DNA from: JBCCXL01 sp039191605
GTDB taxonomy: Bacteria; Acidobacteriota; Thermoanaerobaculia; Multivoradales; JAHZIX01
DNA: 64,000 nucleotides
Assembly: GCA_039191605.1 (NCBI GenBank)
Contig: JBCCXL010000003.1
Coordinates: 62,001-126,000, forward strand
Direction: 5' to 3'
Position numbers and translations under genes: made by a program. Shown here one piece after another: positions 1-11,283 of this stretch (positions are counted from its first letter, which is position 1; every line of letters begins with the position of its first letter). The notes under the pieces are model-generated. The model had not been told where the DNA came from and did not search any database. It saw only the letters and a program-made list of their open reading frames with translations.

Positions 1-582
1 TACGTGGCGGCGGAGGAGCAGGTGCGGGGGCTGCTGCAGCGTTCCGGACAGAGCTTCTTGATGACCCGGGGCTCCTCCCAAGAAGAATTGGATGAGCTGG
101 TGAGCGGCGCCCGCGGCCTCTATGGGCAGTGGTATCTGCTGGATCGCGGGGTTTCCGCCGTCGTGGTGATGCGTCCCACGGGACGGTATTTAGCGACCCT
201 GACCGTCGGAGAGCCGGTGGATCTCGCCCAGGGACCCTTCGGGCACATCCTGGTGCTCGACGGGGATCAGCGCTCCGTTACTCGCTACACCGCCGCTGGG
301 GATGCGGTGGGGGTGGTGGCGAAGAGCTCCTGGCCCGAAGCTACAGCGGTGGACGTGGACGCTCTCGGTCAGGTTTACGTCCTGGACGCGGAAACCGCGA
401 CGGTGGAGGTCTTTTCCTCCCGCGGCGAGCGGATCGCCAAGTTAGGGCCGACGCTGCCCGGCGGCCTTCAGCTGAACAAACCTCAGGATCTCGCCGTGGA
501 CGGCTTCGGCCGTCTCTACATCTTGGACGAGCGGCTGACCACGGCGGAGGGCCGCCGCCGCGCGCTGGTGGTGTTGGAATGA
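1..582 (+). CDS. NHL-repeat beta-propeller protein (3' end of gene)
   Basis: The reading frame is open at the left edge, so this is the C-terminal part of a longer protein; the first possible start inside the window (GTG at 4) is probably internal. The visible 190 or so residues contain propeller-like repeats of about 40 residues with the recurring pattern 'D-x-x-G-x-hydrophobic-Y-V-L-D' (for example GQVYVLDAE and GRLYILDER), typical of NHL/6-bladed beta-propellers. Such domains mediate protein or ligand contacts, often in the periplasm. The stop codon overlaps the start of the next gene (ATGATG at 579-584), so the two are translationally coupled and probably work together. The exact function cannot be seen. 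Confidence 0.7.
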   Translation, partial: YVAAEEQVRGLLQRSGQSFLMTRGSSQEELDELVSGARGLYGQWYLLDRGVSAVVVMRPTGRYLATLTVGEPVDLAQGPFGHILVLDGDQRSVTRYTAAGDAVGVVAKSSWPEATAVDVDALGQVYVLDAETATVEVFSSRGERIAKLGPTLPGGLQLNKPQDLAVDGFGRLYILDERLTTAEGRRRALVVLE

Positions 583-2828
583 TGGGCGCCCGGAACTTCC
601 TCTTCGCGAGTTTCTTCCTCTCGACCCTCGTGCTGCTGGTCCCGGGATCGGTGGCGGCACAGATCGTCGAGGAAGATCTGCCGCCGGAGAGCTTCACCGA
701 GCTCGCCTACGAGGGCTACGACAGCGAAGATCTCACTCAGCGCTTCGTCGCCGCCGAGGCGGCCTATCTCGAAGCCCTGGAGCCCGGGCGGTCTTTGGCC
801 GCCTTCGACGAGCTGGTTTCTATTCTCACCAGCCGACAGGAGGGAGGGCCGCTGCCGGCGGTGGAGCGAGATCTGCTGGGCCGCAGCCACGCCTACCGGG
901 CTCGCATTCACTTCTATCTCGGAGACGATGCCGCGGTGCTGGACAGCCTGGCGGCATTGCTGGAGGCCGATCCCCGCTACGTCTTCGACGAAGCGGTGGT
1001 CTCGCCCAAGCTGCTGGAGCGCTACCAAGAGCTGAGGGATCAGCGCCTCGGCACCCTGGAGCTCAGCGTCGAGCCGCAGGATGCGGAAGTCTTGATCGAC
1101 GGTCAACGGGTCGATCTCGAGGAGGCCGGCATCCCGGTGCCGGCGGCGAGAACGCTGCGGATTACCGCTCAACGCCCGGGATACGCGGCCATCGACATGC
1201 CTATCGAGGTCGAGGCCGGAGGGCGCCTGCCCCTCGAGCTGGTGATGGAGCGAGACAGCGCCATGTTGCGGCTGGTGACTCGCCCCACTGGGGCGAAGGT
1301 GACCCTCGACGGTGCCGCGGTGGGGACGACCGACGGAGTGGCTCCGGCGGGCTACCCGCTGGTGGGGGACGCGGTGCGCTACGCGCCAAAGGAATTCTCA
1401 GCTCCGCTCAATATCGGCGGCATCGCTCCCGGGAACCACGTCCTGGAGGTCAGCAAGCCCGGCTATCGAACCTACCGAGTGCAGGTCGGCGTGCCGGAGC
1501 TGCGGGATTACGACGCTGGCGCCGTGGTGCTCCAACGCACCGAGGGGCAGGTGGTGCTGCGACGACTGCCGGAAGGTGCCCAGGTGACCCTCGACGGGCG
1601 AGCGATTCGGCCCGAGGTGGTGAATTCCTCCGATGGTCGCCTGACGTTGCCTCCCGGAAGCTACCGGCTCTCCATTCTGGACGGCCCCCGGGGAATCTAC
1701 GAGGCGGACTTCGACCTCGTCGATCGGCAGAACCTGGAGCTTGAAATTCGGCTGACTCCGGGGCTAGCCCTGCTCGGCGTTCTCGGCGGAGATCGAGTCA
1801 CAGCAGGGCGGCTGCAGGAAGCGTTGAGGACTCAGAGCGCCGATCTCGAGGGGTGGCGTTATCTCGATCGAAGCGAAACCGGGCAGGAGCTTCTGCAGCG
1901 TTTCGGCGGTGCGGTGGACGCGCTGCGATCCGCCGCCGCCACCGGTCGCGGCTCGGCGGAGTCCCTCGATTGGGAGGCCCTGCAGCGTCTGGCGGACGAG
2001 CGTTCGCCAGCGGCGGTGTATGCGGTGGCGGTGCTCTCCGACGACCTGGTGGCCACCCATGCGGACCTCTGGTTCCTGCCGGCGGGGCCGGCACCGGCGA
2101 GGCCGGACCGACGGCGGATCGAGATCGATCGCCCTCAGGATCTCGCCGCCGTGGTCGACGCCTTCCGTCAGCCCATCGAGGTGCGAAGGTCGTGGTTCGG
2201 AGCCCTGCTGGTGGACGTTGGTCTCGATGCCCCGATGATCTTCGACGTGACGCCGGAAAGTCCCGCTGGTCGGGCCGGGCTCGTCGTTGGGGATCGCTTG
2301 GTGCAGATCTTCGACCGCCCGATTCTCACCGCAGCGGAGGCCTGGCAGCAGCTGAGCTCACGGGATCCCCTCTCCAGCGTCAGCCTGACGGTGGAGAGCG
2401 CCGCCGGCCGGCGGACGGTGGATCTGCGCCTGGGTACCAGTTATTTGATGGTGCCGCTGAAGAGTCCCGAGGTGGTTTACGCCGCGGTTTCGGCGGTGCT
2501 GGCTCGGGCTCAGGCGGATGCCGGGGACAACACCCCGGTGTGGGTGCTGGAGCTGAACCAGGCGGCGGTGTACCTCAACGGTGCCGCCTGGGCCGATGCG
2601 GTGCGAGTGCTGCGCCGTATTCGGGCTCCCGCTGGGGGCGGCTTAGGGCAGGGAACCGTGGACTACTGGCTCGGGGTCGCGCTACAAAATGTGGGGCCGG
2701 AGTACTCGACCCAGGCGCGGGCAGCTCTGCAACGAGCCGCCGCGCAGCCGGGAGCGAGGCTACTTCATGCCGATGGTCCGCTGGTGTCTCCTCGGGCTCA
2801 GGCTCGCCTCGGGGTTGCGGCGCCCTGA
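579..2828 (+). CDS. Secreted PEGA/PDZ-domain protein with TPR-like ends
   Basis: A protein of about 749 residues. It starts with a clear Sec signal peptide (hydrophobic stretch FLSTLVLLVPGS, cleavage near VAAQ). A helical TPR-like region follows (residues about 40-150). Then come three PEGA-type beta-sandwich repeats (about 155-390) with signatures such as VEPQDAEVLIDG, TRPTGAKVTLDG and PPGSYRL. A PDZ domain lies around 535-620 (FDVTPESPAGRAGLVVGDRL), and a C-terminal helical repeat region of about 100 residues closes the protein. PEGA domains are common on surface and periplasmic proteins; PDZ binds C-terminal peptides. No catalytic protease residues are visible, so this is probably an envelope scaffold. 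It overlaps the NHL gene by 4 bases. ATG at 579 or 582 both fit. Confidence 0.8.
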   Translation: MMGARNFLFASFFLSTLVLLVPGSVAAQIVEEDLPPESFTELAYEGYDSEDLTQRFVAAEAAYLEALEPGRSLAAFDELVSILTSRQEGGPLPAVERDLLGRSHAYRARIHFYLGDDAAVLDSLAALLEADPRYVFDEAVVSPKLLERYQELRDQRLGTLELSVEPQDAEVLIDGQRVDLEEAGIPVPAARTLRITAQRPGYAAIDMPIEVEAGGRLPLELVMERDSAMLRLVTRPTGAKVTLDGAAVGTTDGVAPAGYPLVGDAVRYAPKEFSAPLNIGGIAPGNHVLEVSKPGYRTYRVQVGVPELRDYDAGAVVLQRTEGQVVLRRLPEGAQVTLDGRAIRPEVVNSSDGRLTLPPGSYRLSILDGPRGIYEADFDLVDRQNLELEIRLTPGLALLGVLGGDRVTAGRLQEALRTQSADLEGWRYLDRSETGQELLQRFGGAVDALRSAAATGRGSAESLDWEALQRLADERSPAAVYAVAVLSDDLVATHADLWFLPAGPAPARPDRRRIEIDRPQDLAAVVDAFRQPIEVRRSWFGALLVDVGLDAPMIFDVTPESPAGRAGLVVGDRLVQIFDRPILTAAEAWQQLSSRDPLSSVSLTVESAAGRRTVDLRLGTSYLMVPLKSPEVVYAAVSAVLARAQADAGDNTPVWVLELNQAAVYLNGAAWADAVRVLRRIRAPAGGGLGQGTVDYWLGVALQNVGPEYSTQARAALQRAAAQPGARLLHADGPLVSPRAQARLGVAAP

Positions 2829-2839
2829 GGGGCGTTGGT

Positions 2840-2871
2840 GATTGCGTCTCAACTTGATTGCGTCTCAACTC
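2840..2871 (+). repeat. 16-bp tandem repeat, two copies
   Basis: Two adjacent copies of a 16-base unit (gattgcgtctcaactt / gattgcgtctcaactc) differ only at the last base. They start 12 bases after the PEGA gene stop and lie just before a second, unrelated tandem repeat at 2893. Confidence 0.9.
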
Positions 2872-2892
2872 TCGTCTGCAAACCGTGAATTA

Positions 2893-2952
2893 CAGTGTTC
2901 ACTGAAGCAGTGTTCACTGAAGCAGTGTTCGCTGAAGCAAGGTTCGCTAAAG
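2893..2952 (+). repeat. 15-bp tandem repeat, four copies
   Basis: Four units of 15 bases, cagtgttcactgaag twice, cagtgttcgctgaag, then the more diverged caaggttcgctaaag. The unit length is a multiple of three and the frame is open into the following gene, so a GTG at 2895 could in principle extend that protein by repeats of the pattern V-F-T-E-A. The last copy ends 8 bases before the ATG at 2961, so copy number would change promoter or leader spacing. Confidence 0.9.
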
Positions 2953-2960
2953 GATTGGTG

Positions 2961-3896
2961 ATGAAAGCATTGCGTGTGCTGCTCTCGGAGATCGTCGACT
3001 ATGCTGGCCTCTTCCCGCCAGCGGGCTTGGAGATGGTGCCGGCGGCAGATTGCTTCGCGCGTTACCGAGAGCATCCGGAACGACATATGTTGGGGCGCTT
3101 CGTGGTTCCCCTGGGCCGGCTCGAGGAATTGGCGGAGGCCGCAGCTCCCCATCTCCGAGAGTCGTCTTCTAGCGACGGAGCAGGCAGCGCGGAGTCCAAC
3201 CCCTGGCCCCTTTCGGTCTTGGCGCCTCCTACGGGGCAGGGAGCCCTGCAGCTGGCCTCCTTTCGCTCCGAAGGCTTGTTGCCCACGGCGGTGGAAGCGA
3301 AAGTCTCGGCGCCGGAGCAGATCACTGAAGCCGATCTGGCCTTCGACCCTACTCTGGAGCTCTTCTTCGAGTTCCCCTTGGACCTCGATCCGAAGCCTTT
3401 TGCCGCGGCCGTCGCTGCGGCCTCGGAGCGCTGCCGGGGGAAGATTCGAACCGGGGGCATCACCGCCGACGCAATCCCGACGCCAGCGGTGGTCGCCGAC
3501 TTCCTGATCGCCTGCGCGCGAGTGGGAGCCCCCTTCAAGGCCACCGCTGGCCTTCACCACCCGCTGCGGGGCACCTACCGCCTGACCTATGAAGACGGCA
3601 GCCCGCAGGGAGCGATGTACGGCTATCTGAACGTCTTCCTCGCCGCGGCTCTGCTCTTCCGAGGGCCGTGGGCAAGTCAGTCTTTCGAAGCTTCTCGCCG
3701 CAAGGCCTTGGTGGAGGAGCTTCTTGTTGAAACCGAACCCAATGCGTTCACCTTTGAGAATGAGGGAGTGGCGTGGCGCCAGTGGCAGCTGGATCTCGAG
3801 CAGATCGAGGCGGCTCGTCGTGACTTTGCACGCTCCTTTGGCTCCTGCTCCTTCGAGGAACCGGTGGACGATCTCGCTGCTCTGGAGCTCACATGA
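2961..3896 (+). CDS. Conserved protein of unknown function coupled to fumarylacetoacetase
   Basis: About 311 residues, no signal peptide or membrane segment, so cytosolic. I chose ATG 2961 because the protein then begins with a compact MKALRVLLSEIVDYAGLFPP segment; the upstream in-frame extension is only a tandem repeat. Distinctive segments are DYAGLFPPAGLEM near the N-terminus, GRFVVP, KIRTGGITADAIPTP in the middle and PFKATAGLHHPLRG near residue 200, followed by GYLNVFLAAALL. These look like conserved active-site loops of an alpha/beta (possibly barrel) enzyme, but I do not recognise a characterised family. Its stop overlaps the fahA start by 4 bases, which implies a role in tyrosine/homogentisate breakdown. 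No maleylacetoacetate isomerase gene lies in the cluster, so that step is one candidate role; this is inference only. Confidence 0.75.
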   Translation: MKALRVLLSEIVDYAGLFPPAGLEMVPAADCFARYREHPERHMLGRFVVPLGRLEELAEAAAPHLRESSSSDGAGSAESNPWPLSVLAPPTGQGALQLASFRSEGLLPTAVEAKVSAPEQITEADLAFDPTLELFFEFPLDLDPKPFAAAVAAASERCRGKIRTGGITADAIPTPAVVADFLIACARVGAPFKATAGLHHPLRGTYRLTYEDGSPQGAMYGYLNVFLAAALLFRGPWASQSFEASRRKALVEELLVETEPNAFTFENEGVAWRQWQLDLEQIEAARRDFARSFGSCSFEEPVDDLAALELT

Positions 3897-5196
3897 CCCG
3901 ACCTGCCGTCGATGCTACTCACGACCCTTCCGTCACCAGTTGGGTTGAGTCCGCCAATCAGCCCGGAGCGGATTTCCCGGTGCAGAATCTGCCGCTGGGG
4001 ATCTTCACCCCTGCCGGCTCGACAAGTCCCCGGGTCGGCTGCGCCATCGGCGATCAGGTGCTCGACCTGGCTGCTCTAGCCGGTGCGGGGTTGCTGCCGG
4101 AAATTCTGGTGGAGGCCGCTTCCGCGCCGACCCTCAACGCCTACATGGCCCTGCGGGCAGTGCACCGGCGCAGCCTGCGCTCTCGGCTCTTCGAGCTGTT
4201 GAGAGCCGATGCGCCGAGCGAAGTCCAGGAGCAGGTGGCTCCCTTTCTCTCCTCCCGCAGCGATGTAGAGCCTCAGCTGCCGGCGACGGTGGGGGACTAC
4301 ACGGATTTCTACGCCTCCGTTTACCACGCCACCAACGTTGGCAGCATGTTTCGGCCCAACAATCCCCTGCTTCCGAACTACAAGCACATTCCCATCGGCT
4401 ACCACGGGCGAGCATCTTCGGTTCGAGTCAGCGGCACCAAGGTGCGGCGCCCCTCGGGGCAGACGAAAGCGGATAGTGACGAGGCGCCGAGCTTCGGCCC
4501 CAGTCGCCTGCTGGATTATGAGCTCGAGGTGGGTTTCTGGCTGGGCCCCGGGAACTCCCTGGGCAGCAACATCGCTATCGACGAGGCGGAGGAGCACTTG
4601 GTGGGCCTCTGCCTGGTGAACGACTGGTCCGCCCGGGATCTCCAGAAGTGGGAGTATCAGCCCCTTGGGCCTTTTCTGGCGAAGAGCTTTCTCACCAGCG
4701 TTTCCCCGTGGGTGGTGACCAACGAAGCTCTCGCTCCCTTCCGAGTGGCGGCGTTCGAACGCGACGCGGGGGACCCGCAGCCCCTGCCCTATCTGAGCAG
4801 TAAAGACAATCACCAGCACGGCGGGATCGATCTCACCGTCGAGGCCTACCTCTCGACGGCAGCGATGCGCCAGCAGGGTATCGAGCCGGTGCGCCTCTCC
4901 CGCGGGAGCCTGCGCTATCTCTATTGGACCCCGGCGCAGATGATCACCCACCATTCGAGCAACGGCTGCAACCTGCAGGCGGGGGATCTTCTGGCCAGCG
5001 GCACGGTGTCCGGACCGGAGAAAGATTCTCGGGGCTGCCTGCTGGAGCTCACCTGGCGCGGGGCCGAGCCCATCGAGCTGCCCAGCGGGGAGAGCCGCAA
5101 ATTCCTCCAGAGTGGAGATGAGGTGATCTTCAAGGGCTATTGCGAGAGTTCGGGGCGCGTGCGCATCGGCTTCGGAGAATGCCGAGGCCTGGTGGT

Positions 5197-5200
<4 letters not shown>
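3893..5200 (+). CDS. fahA: Fumarylacetoacetase
   Basis: Hydrolyses fumarylacetoacetate to fumarate and acetoacetate, the last step of homogentisate degradation, in the cytosol. At 435 residues it is near the usual family length. An N-terminal SH3-like domain (residues about 20-130) precedes the catalytic mixed beta-roll. Hallmarks are DYTDFYASVYHATNVGSMFR, with the metal-binding aspartate and the catalytic histidine, HIPIGYHGRASS, LDYELEVGFWLG (glutamates that bind Ca/Mg), LVNDWSARDLQKWEY, and GDLLASGTVSGP near the C-terminus. It begins in an ATGA overlap with the upstream unknown gene and ends in an ATGA overlap with the acetoacetyl-CoA synthetase gene, so the three are one translational unit. 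Confidence 0.97.
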
Positions 5201-7278
<2,078 letters not shown>

Positions 7279-7415
7279 ATCGCCGCCCGCGTTCGCTGGT
7301 CGACGCCTTGTCGGTGCTTGTTCAGTGCAGCGCTTGAAAAAACTCTCTCTCTGCCCTGGGGGTTGCCCCTCCATCGGAGAGCGGTCCTTGATAAGCTTGG
7401 TCTCGTAACGTTGCG

Positions 7416-7437
7416 GTGCTTCCCCGGTTGGGAGCAC
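7416..7437 (+). other. Hairpin in the hppD leader region
   Basis: In the 250-base gap before hppD, gtgct-t-ccc pairs with ggg-agcac (8 base pairs, one bulged t, 5-base loop). There is no T-run, so it is not an obvious terminator. It lies about 90 bases upstream of the hppD start and could be part of the leader. No riboswitch class is recognised. Confidence 0.35.
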
Positions 7438-7528
7438 ATTTCAGGAAAACAACACATGTCAGACTTCGCGCCGGCCGCCGTTTGCTGGGTGGCCGCGGTT
7501 CGGCGAAGCACGCGTCTGGAGGTCCACC

Positions 7529-8617
7529 ATGAGCGAAAACCCCTTGGGGCTGAAACGGGTCCATCACGTTGAATTTTGGGTCGGTAACGCCAAGCAGGCG
7601 GCCTTCTTCTACCGCCAGGCCTTCGGTTTCTCTCAGGTGGCCTACAGCGGTTTGGAAACCGGGGATCGGGAGCGTGCGACCCACGTGCTGGCTCAGAATG
7701 ACGCGACCTTCCTGTTCACCACTCCCCTCAACGGCGATGCGGAGATGAACGAGCACATCACCAAGCACGGTGATGGGGTGCGAGATATCGCTTTCGAGGT
7801 CGACGATGCCGATGCCGCCTTCGCAGCGGCGGTGGAGCGAGGGGCCAAGCCGGCGGTGGAGCCTTACGATCTGGAAGATAAGCACGGCAAGGTGCGGATC
7901 GCGGCGATTCACACCTACGGTGACACCCTGCACTCCTTCATCTCCCGCAACGGCTACCAGGGCCCCTTTCTGCCGGGATACCAGGTGCGCGAGATTCCCG
8001 GAAGCGCGGTGGGCATTCAGCGAGTGGATCACATCGTCGGCAACGTTGAGCTCGGGCAGATGGAGTATTGGGCCAATTGGTACTCCGATGTTCTGGGCTT
8101 TGAGCGCTACCTCACCTTCGACGACAAAGATATCTCCACCGAGTACAGCGCCTTGATGAGCATCGTGATGTCCGCCGATGAGGCGGTGATCAAATTCCCC
8201 ATCAACGAGCCCGCCGCGGGTCGTAAAAAGAGCCAGATCGAGGAGTACCTCGACTTCTACGGCGGTGCGGGAGTGCAGCATGTGGCGATGCTGACCGACG
8301 ACATCATCGCCACGGTGGCGAACCTTCGCAACAATGGCGTGGACTTTCTCGAGGTGCCCAAGACCTACTACGACGAGCTGCCCAGCCGGGTCGGCGAGAT
8401 CGACGAGGCGGTCAAGGAAATTCGGGACCTCGGGATTCTGGTAGACCGGGACGAGGACGGCTACCTTCTGCAGCTCTTCACCAAGCCGGTGGAGGATCGT
8501 CCGACGGTGTTCTTCGAGCTGATTCAGCGCAAGGGCAGCCGGGGCTTTGGTAAGGGCAACTTCAAGGCCCTCTTCGAGGCCATCGAGCGCGAGCAGGACG
8601 CGCGCGGTAACCTCTGA
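7529..8617 (+). CDS. hppD: 4-hydroxyphenylpyruvate dioxygenase
   Basis: Fe(II) enzyme that converts 4-hydroxyphenylpyruvate to homogentisate (EC 1.13.11.27). 362 residues, the normal bacterial length. Two vicinal-oxygen-chelate halves are visible: the N-terminal half begins VHHVEFWVGNAKQAAFFY, and the catalytic C-terminal half begins RVDHIVGNV. The iron ligands are the histidine in RVDHIV, the histidine in GVQHVAML and the glutamate in FFELIQRKG. The C-terminal gate helix is RGFGKGNFKALFEAIE. The ATG is preceded by a strong ribosome site (ggaggt, 6 bases upstream). hmgA follows after 15 bases, so these two form a second transcription unit of the pathway, separated from fahA-aacS by 250 bases. 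Confidence 0.97.
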   Translation: MSENPLGLKRVHHVEFWVGNAKQAAFFYRQAFGFSQVAYSGLETGDRERATHVLAQNDATFLFTTPLNGDAEMNEHITKHGDGVRDIAFEVDDADAAFAAAVERGAKPAVEPYDLEDKHGKVRIAAIHTYGDTLHSFISRNGYQGPFLPGYQVREIPGSAVGIQRVDHIVGNVELGQMEYWANWYSDVLGFERYLTFDDKDISTEYSALMSIVMSADEAVIKFPINEPAAGRKKSQIEEYLDFYGGAGVQHVAMLTDDIIATVANLRNNGVDFLEVPKTYYDELPSRVGEIDEAVKEIRDLGILVDRDEDGYLLQLFTKPVEDRPTVFFELIQRKGSRGFGKGNFKALFEAIEREQDARGNL

Positions 8618-8632
8618 TCACAAGGAGCCAAG

Positions 8633-9796
8633 ATGCCGATTTATCATCGATTGGGAAAGACTCCCCGCAAGAGACATCAGGTGTTTCGTCAGCAGGACGA
8701 CAGCCTCTATCCAGAGCAGCTGGTGGGAAACAAGGGCTTTGTGGGGATCTCCTCTCTGCTCTACCATCTGCGGCAGCCGACCACCGTCAAGCAGGTGCGC
8801 CCCTTCGCCTCCGTCAAGCTGGAGGAAGATCCCGCCGCGACCTTGCGCCATCGCCACTTTCGCGCCCACCAGCTGGACGCCAGCGGCAGCGCGGTAACGG
8901 ATCGCGTGCCGCTGCTGTTCAACAACGATGCGGCCTCCTACATCGTCGCTCCGGATCGCGAAGACGACTTCTTCTACCGCAACGCTCAAGGCGACGAGGT
9001 GGTGTACGTCTCCGAGGGTGAGGGAGTGCTGGAAAGCCAGTTCGGCGACCTTCCCTTCGTTCCCGGGGACTACGTGGTGATTCCCCGCGGCGTGCTGCAC
9101 CGCTATCGCTATACCCAGGGGCCAGTGCGCTTCTTCATTATCGAGAGCGCCGGCTATATCCGCGTTCCCAAGCGCTATCGCAACGAGCACGGGCAGCTGA
9201 AGGAAGATGCTCCCTTCTCCGAGCGTGACTACAAGCTGCCTCAGAACCTGGTCACCCACGACGAAGAGGGCGAATTTCGCCTGCTGGTCAAGCAATACGA
9301 TGCGCTCACCGAGCTGACTCTCGATCACCACCCCCTGGACGTGGTGGGCTGGGACGGTTTCTACTACCCCTGGGCGATCTCGATTCACGACTTCGAGCCG
9401 CGGGTGGGCCGCTTCCACCTTCCGCCGCCGGTGCACCAGACCTTCGAATGCGAAGGCTTCGTCATCTGTTCCTTCTGTCCGCGGCCCTACGACTTCGATC
9501 CGACCTCGGTACCGGCGCCCTACAATCACTCCAACGTGATGTCCGATGAGGTGCTGTACTACGCGTCGAGTGAGTTCATGAGCCGCAAGGGCATCGAATT
9601 CGGTTCCGTCACGCTGCATCCCGACGGTATTCCCCATGGTCCCCACCCCGGGCGAATGGAGGACTCCATCGGAGCTAAGGAGACGGACGAGCTGGCGGTG
9701 ATGTTCGATACCTTCCGTCCGCTGAAGGTGGCGAAGAATATTCTCTCGGTAGAGGATGACTCGTATCAGCGCAGCTGGGTCGACGCCATTTCCTGA
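8633..9796 (+). CDS. hmgA: Homogentisate 1,2-dioxygenase
   Basis: Ring-cleaving Fe(II) cupin enzyme that turns homogentisate into maleylacetoacetate (EC 1.13.11.5). 387 residues, at the short end of the family. Conserved stretches include EVVYVSEGEGVLESQFGDL and GDYVVIPRGVLHRY in the first cupin, and the metal-binding C-terminal region PDGIPHGPHPGRMEDSIGAKET, which supplies the histidine and glutamate ligands. A good ribosome site (aaggag) lies 6 bases upstream of the ATG, and the gene closely follows hppD. Its product needs isomerisation before FahA can act, and no canonical zeta-class GST isomerase is encoded here. Confidence 0.96.
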   Translation: MPIYHRLGKTPRKRHQVFRQQDDSLYPEQLVGNKGFVGISSLLYHLRQPTTVKQVRPFASVKLEEDPAATLRHRHFRAHQLDASGSAVTDRVPLLFNNDAASYIVAPDREDDFFYRNAQGDEVVYVSEGEGVLESQFGDLPFVPGDYVVIPRGVLHRYRYTQGPVRFFIIESAGYIRVPKRYRNEHGQLKEDAPFSERDYKLPQNLVTHDEEGEFRLLVKQYDALTELTLDHHPLDVVGWDGFYYPWAISIHDFEPRVGRFHLPPPVHQTFECEGFVICSFCPRPYDFDPTSVPAPYNHSNVMSDEVLYYASSEFMSRKGIEFGSVTLHPDGIPHGPHPGRMEDSIGAKETDELAVMFDTFRPLKVAKNILSVEDDSYQRSWVDAIS

Positions 9797-10026
9797 AATA
9801 CCGAATCTGTTCGTGTCGTGCTATAACGGTGCGCAGACAGAAGAACGAGCTTGACGGGTAGCTAGCGACCTCGGGATCTCGCCTGGGGTCGCGCTTCCGC
9901 AGCCTGGCATTGCAATTCCTTAATTCCAACCATGCCAAGTTGAGCACGGTGGGATGCTCGATGGTTGATTTTCGCCAGTTAGATTCGAAGCTCCGAGTCT
10001 CGGAGTGGCGGGCTTGGAGCCCGCGG

Positions 10027-11283
10027 ATGAGGTGTGTTCTCTCGAGCCTCGGCAACGGCTTTGTGCTGCCGCTGGTCCCGGCTCTATTCCTGGCCTTCGC
10101 TCTCTTGCTCGGTTGTGACGGAGAGCCGGAGCCCACCCGGCTGAAGGTGGTGATCTCCAGCCCCGGTGGAAGCATGGGTGATTCTTATCGCCAAGGGATC
10201 AATGCCGCAATTACGGAGTGGCGGGAGAATGCTCCCTCCCTGCAGATCGAGCCGGTCTATCGCGAGACCCTCTTCCTCAGGCGAGGCCAGCGGCGTCAGC
10301 AAGACCCGGCAGAAAGCCCCTGGGAACGAGCGCTGCGGCTGGAGCGAGAGACGGCGGAGGCCGCGGCAGCGGATCCAGAGGTGGTGGCCTACATCGGTCC
10401 CGGGATGAGCGAACAGGCCAAGATCTCGCTACCGATCCTGAACCGCGCGGGCATTCCGCAGATTTCGACGACGGCGACCTGGCCCGGTCTTACCGAGGCG
10501 GGTTTTGGGCCCGGCGAACCGGGGATGTACTACCCCTCGGGGCGTACCCACTTCTTCCGCCTGGTGCCTCACGATGGATATCAGGCGACGGCAGCGGCTC
10601 GCTGGTGCATCGAGATGGGCTACGAGCGCATCTTCGTGGTGCACAGCTCAGGCGTCTACAGCCTGGGTTATGTAGGGATCTTCACCGAGGCGATCAACGA
10701 TGCTGACCTCGAAATTATTGGCCATTATTCGTGGAATCCGCATTCAGCGAGTCCGGAAGAGCTGCTGAAGGTCGTTGAATCTATCGTCGAGGCGTCTCCC
10801 GATGTGCTTTACCTGGCGGACAACAGTGGACGGCATACCGTACGCCTATTGGAGGAATTGGGGGCTCGTGCACCGCAGCTGCCGGTAATGGCGCCGGACT
10901 ACCTGATGCGCATCGAGTACCGCTGGCGGTGGACTCGTCCCCCCCAATTGACCCTGTTGACGACCTCGCCTTCGTCTCCAGAACACTTTCAGTGGTCGAC
11001 TCCCGGGGGTAGTGACTTCCGCGAGCGCTTCGTGGATCTTTATCTCCGGGAACCGGATCTGGAAGCCGCCAAGGGCTACGATGCGATGAGCATTGTGCTT
11101 CATGCCCTCACCGGGGCTACCGATCGGAGTCGAGAAGGGCTGATGGAAGCGATCCGCTCTTCCGAAGGTCACCCCGGCCTCTTTGGCTCGATCGCTTTCG
11201 ATCGCAGTGGGGATCCGAGGGAAACTTCGATCTACGGCTATCGCCTTGGGGAGTCCGGCTGGGTTCATGAGGTGACGCTGTGA
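10027..11283 (+). CDS. Lipoprotein substrate-binding protein (Leu/Ile/Val-binding type, ANF-receptor fold)
   Basis: About 418 residues from ATG 10027, chosen because it gives a short basic N-terminus, a hydrophobic core and a lipobox LLLGC with the lipidated cysteine at residue 30; a ggag motif sits 7 bases upstream. The mature part is a type I periplasmic binding fold (Peripla_BP_6): VVISSPGGSMGDSYRQGIN at the start, VVAYIGPGMSEQAKISLPI, IPQISTTATWPGL and a second lobe with IFVVHSSGVYSLGY and GYDAMSIVLHALTGA. No transporter permease or ATPase gene is nearby. It is followed by a membrane histidine kinase, so it more likely acts as a ligand-binding partner of that sensor than as a transport component. 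Confidence 0.85.
   Translation: MRCVLSSLGNGFVLPLVPALFLAFALLLGCDGEPEPTRLKVVISSPGGSMGDSYRQGINAAITEWRENAPSLQIEPVYRETLFLRRGQRRQQDPAESPWERALRLERETAEAAAADPEVVAYIGPGMSEQAKISLPILNRAGIPQISTTATWPGLTEAGFGPGEPGMYYPSGRTHFFRLVPHDGYQATAAARWCIEMGYERIFVVHSSGVYSLGYVGIFTEAINDADLEIIGHYSWNPHSASPEELLKVVESIVEASPDVLYLADNSGRHTVRLLEELGARAPQLPVMAPDYLMRIEYRWRWTRPPQLTLLTTSPSSPEHFQWSTPGGSDFRERFVDLYLREPDLEAAKGYDAMSIVLHALTGATDRSREGLMEAIRSSEGHPGLFGSIAFDRSGDPRETSIYGYRLGESGWVHEVTL

Noticed and set aside
9797..10026. Hairpin-like gcgacc/ggtcgc pair after hmgA
   Set aside because: The stem is only six pairs with a long loop and no T-run, so it is not a credible terminator.
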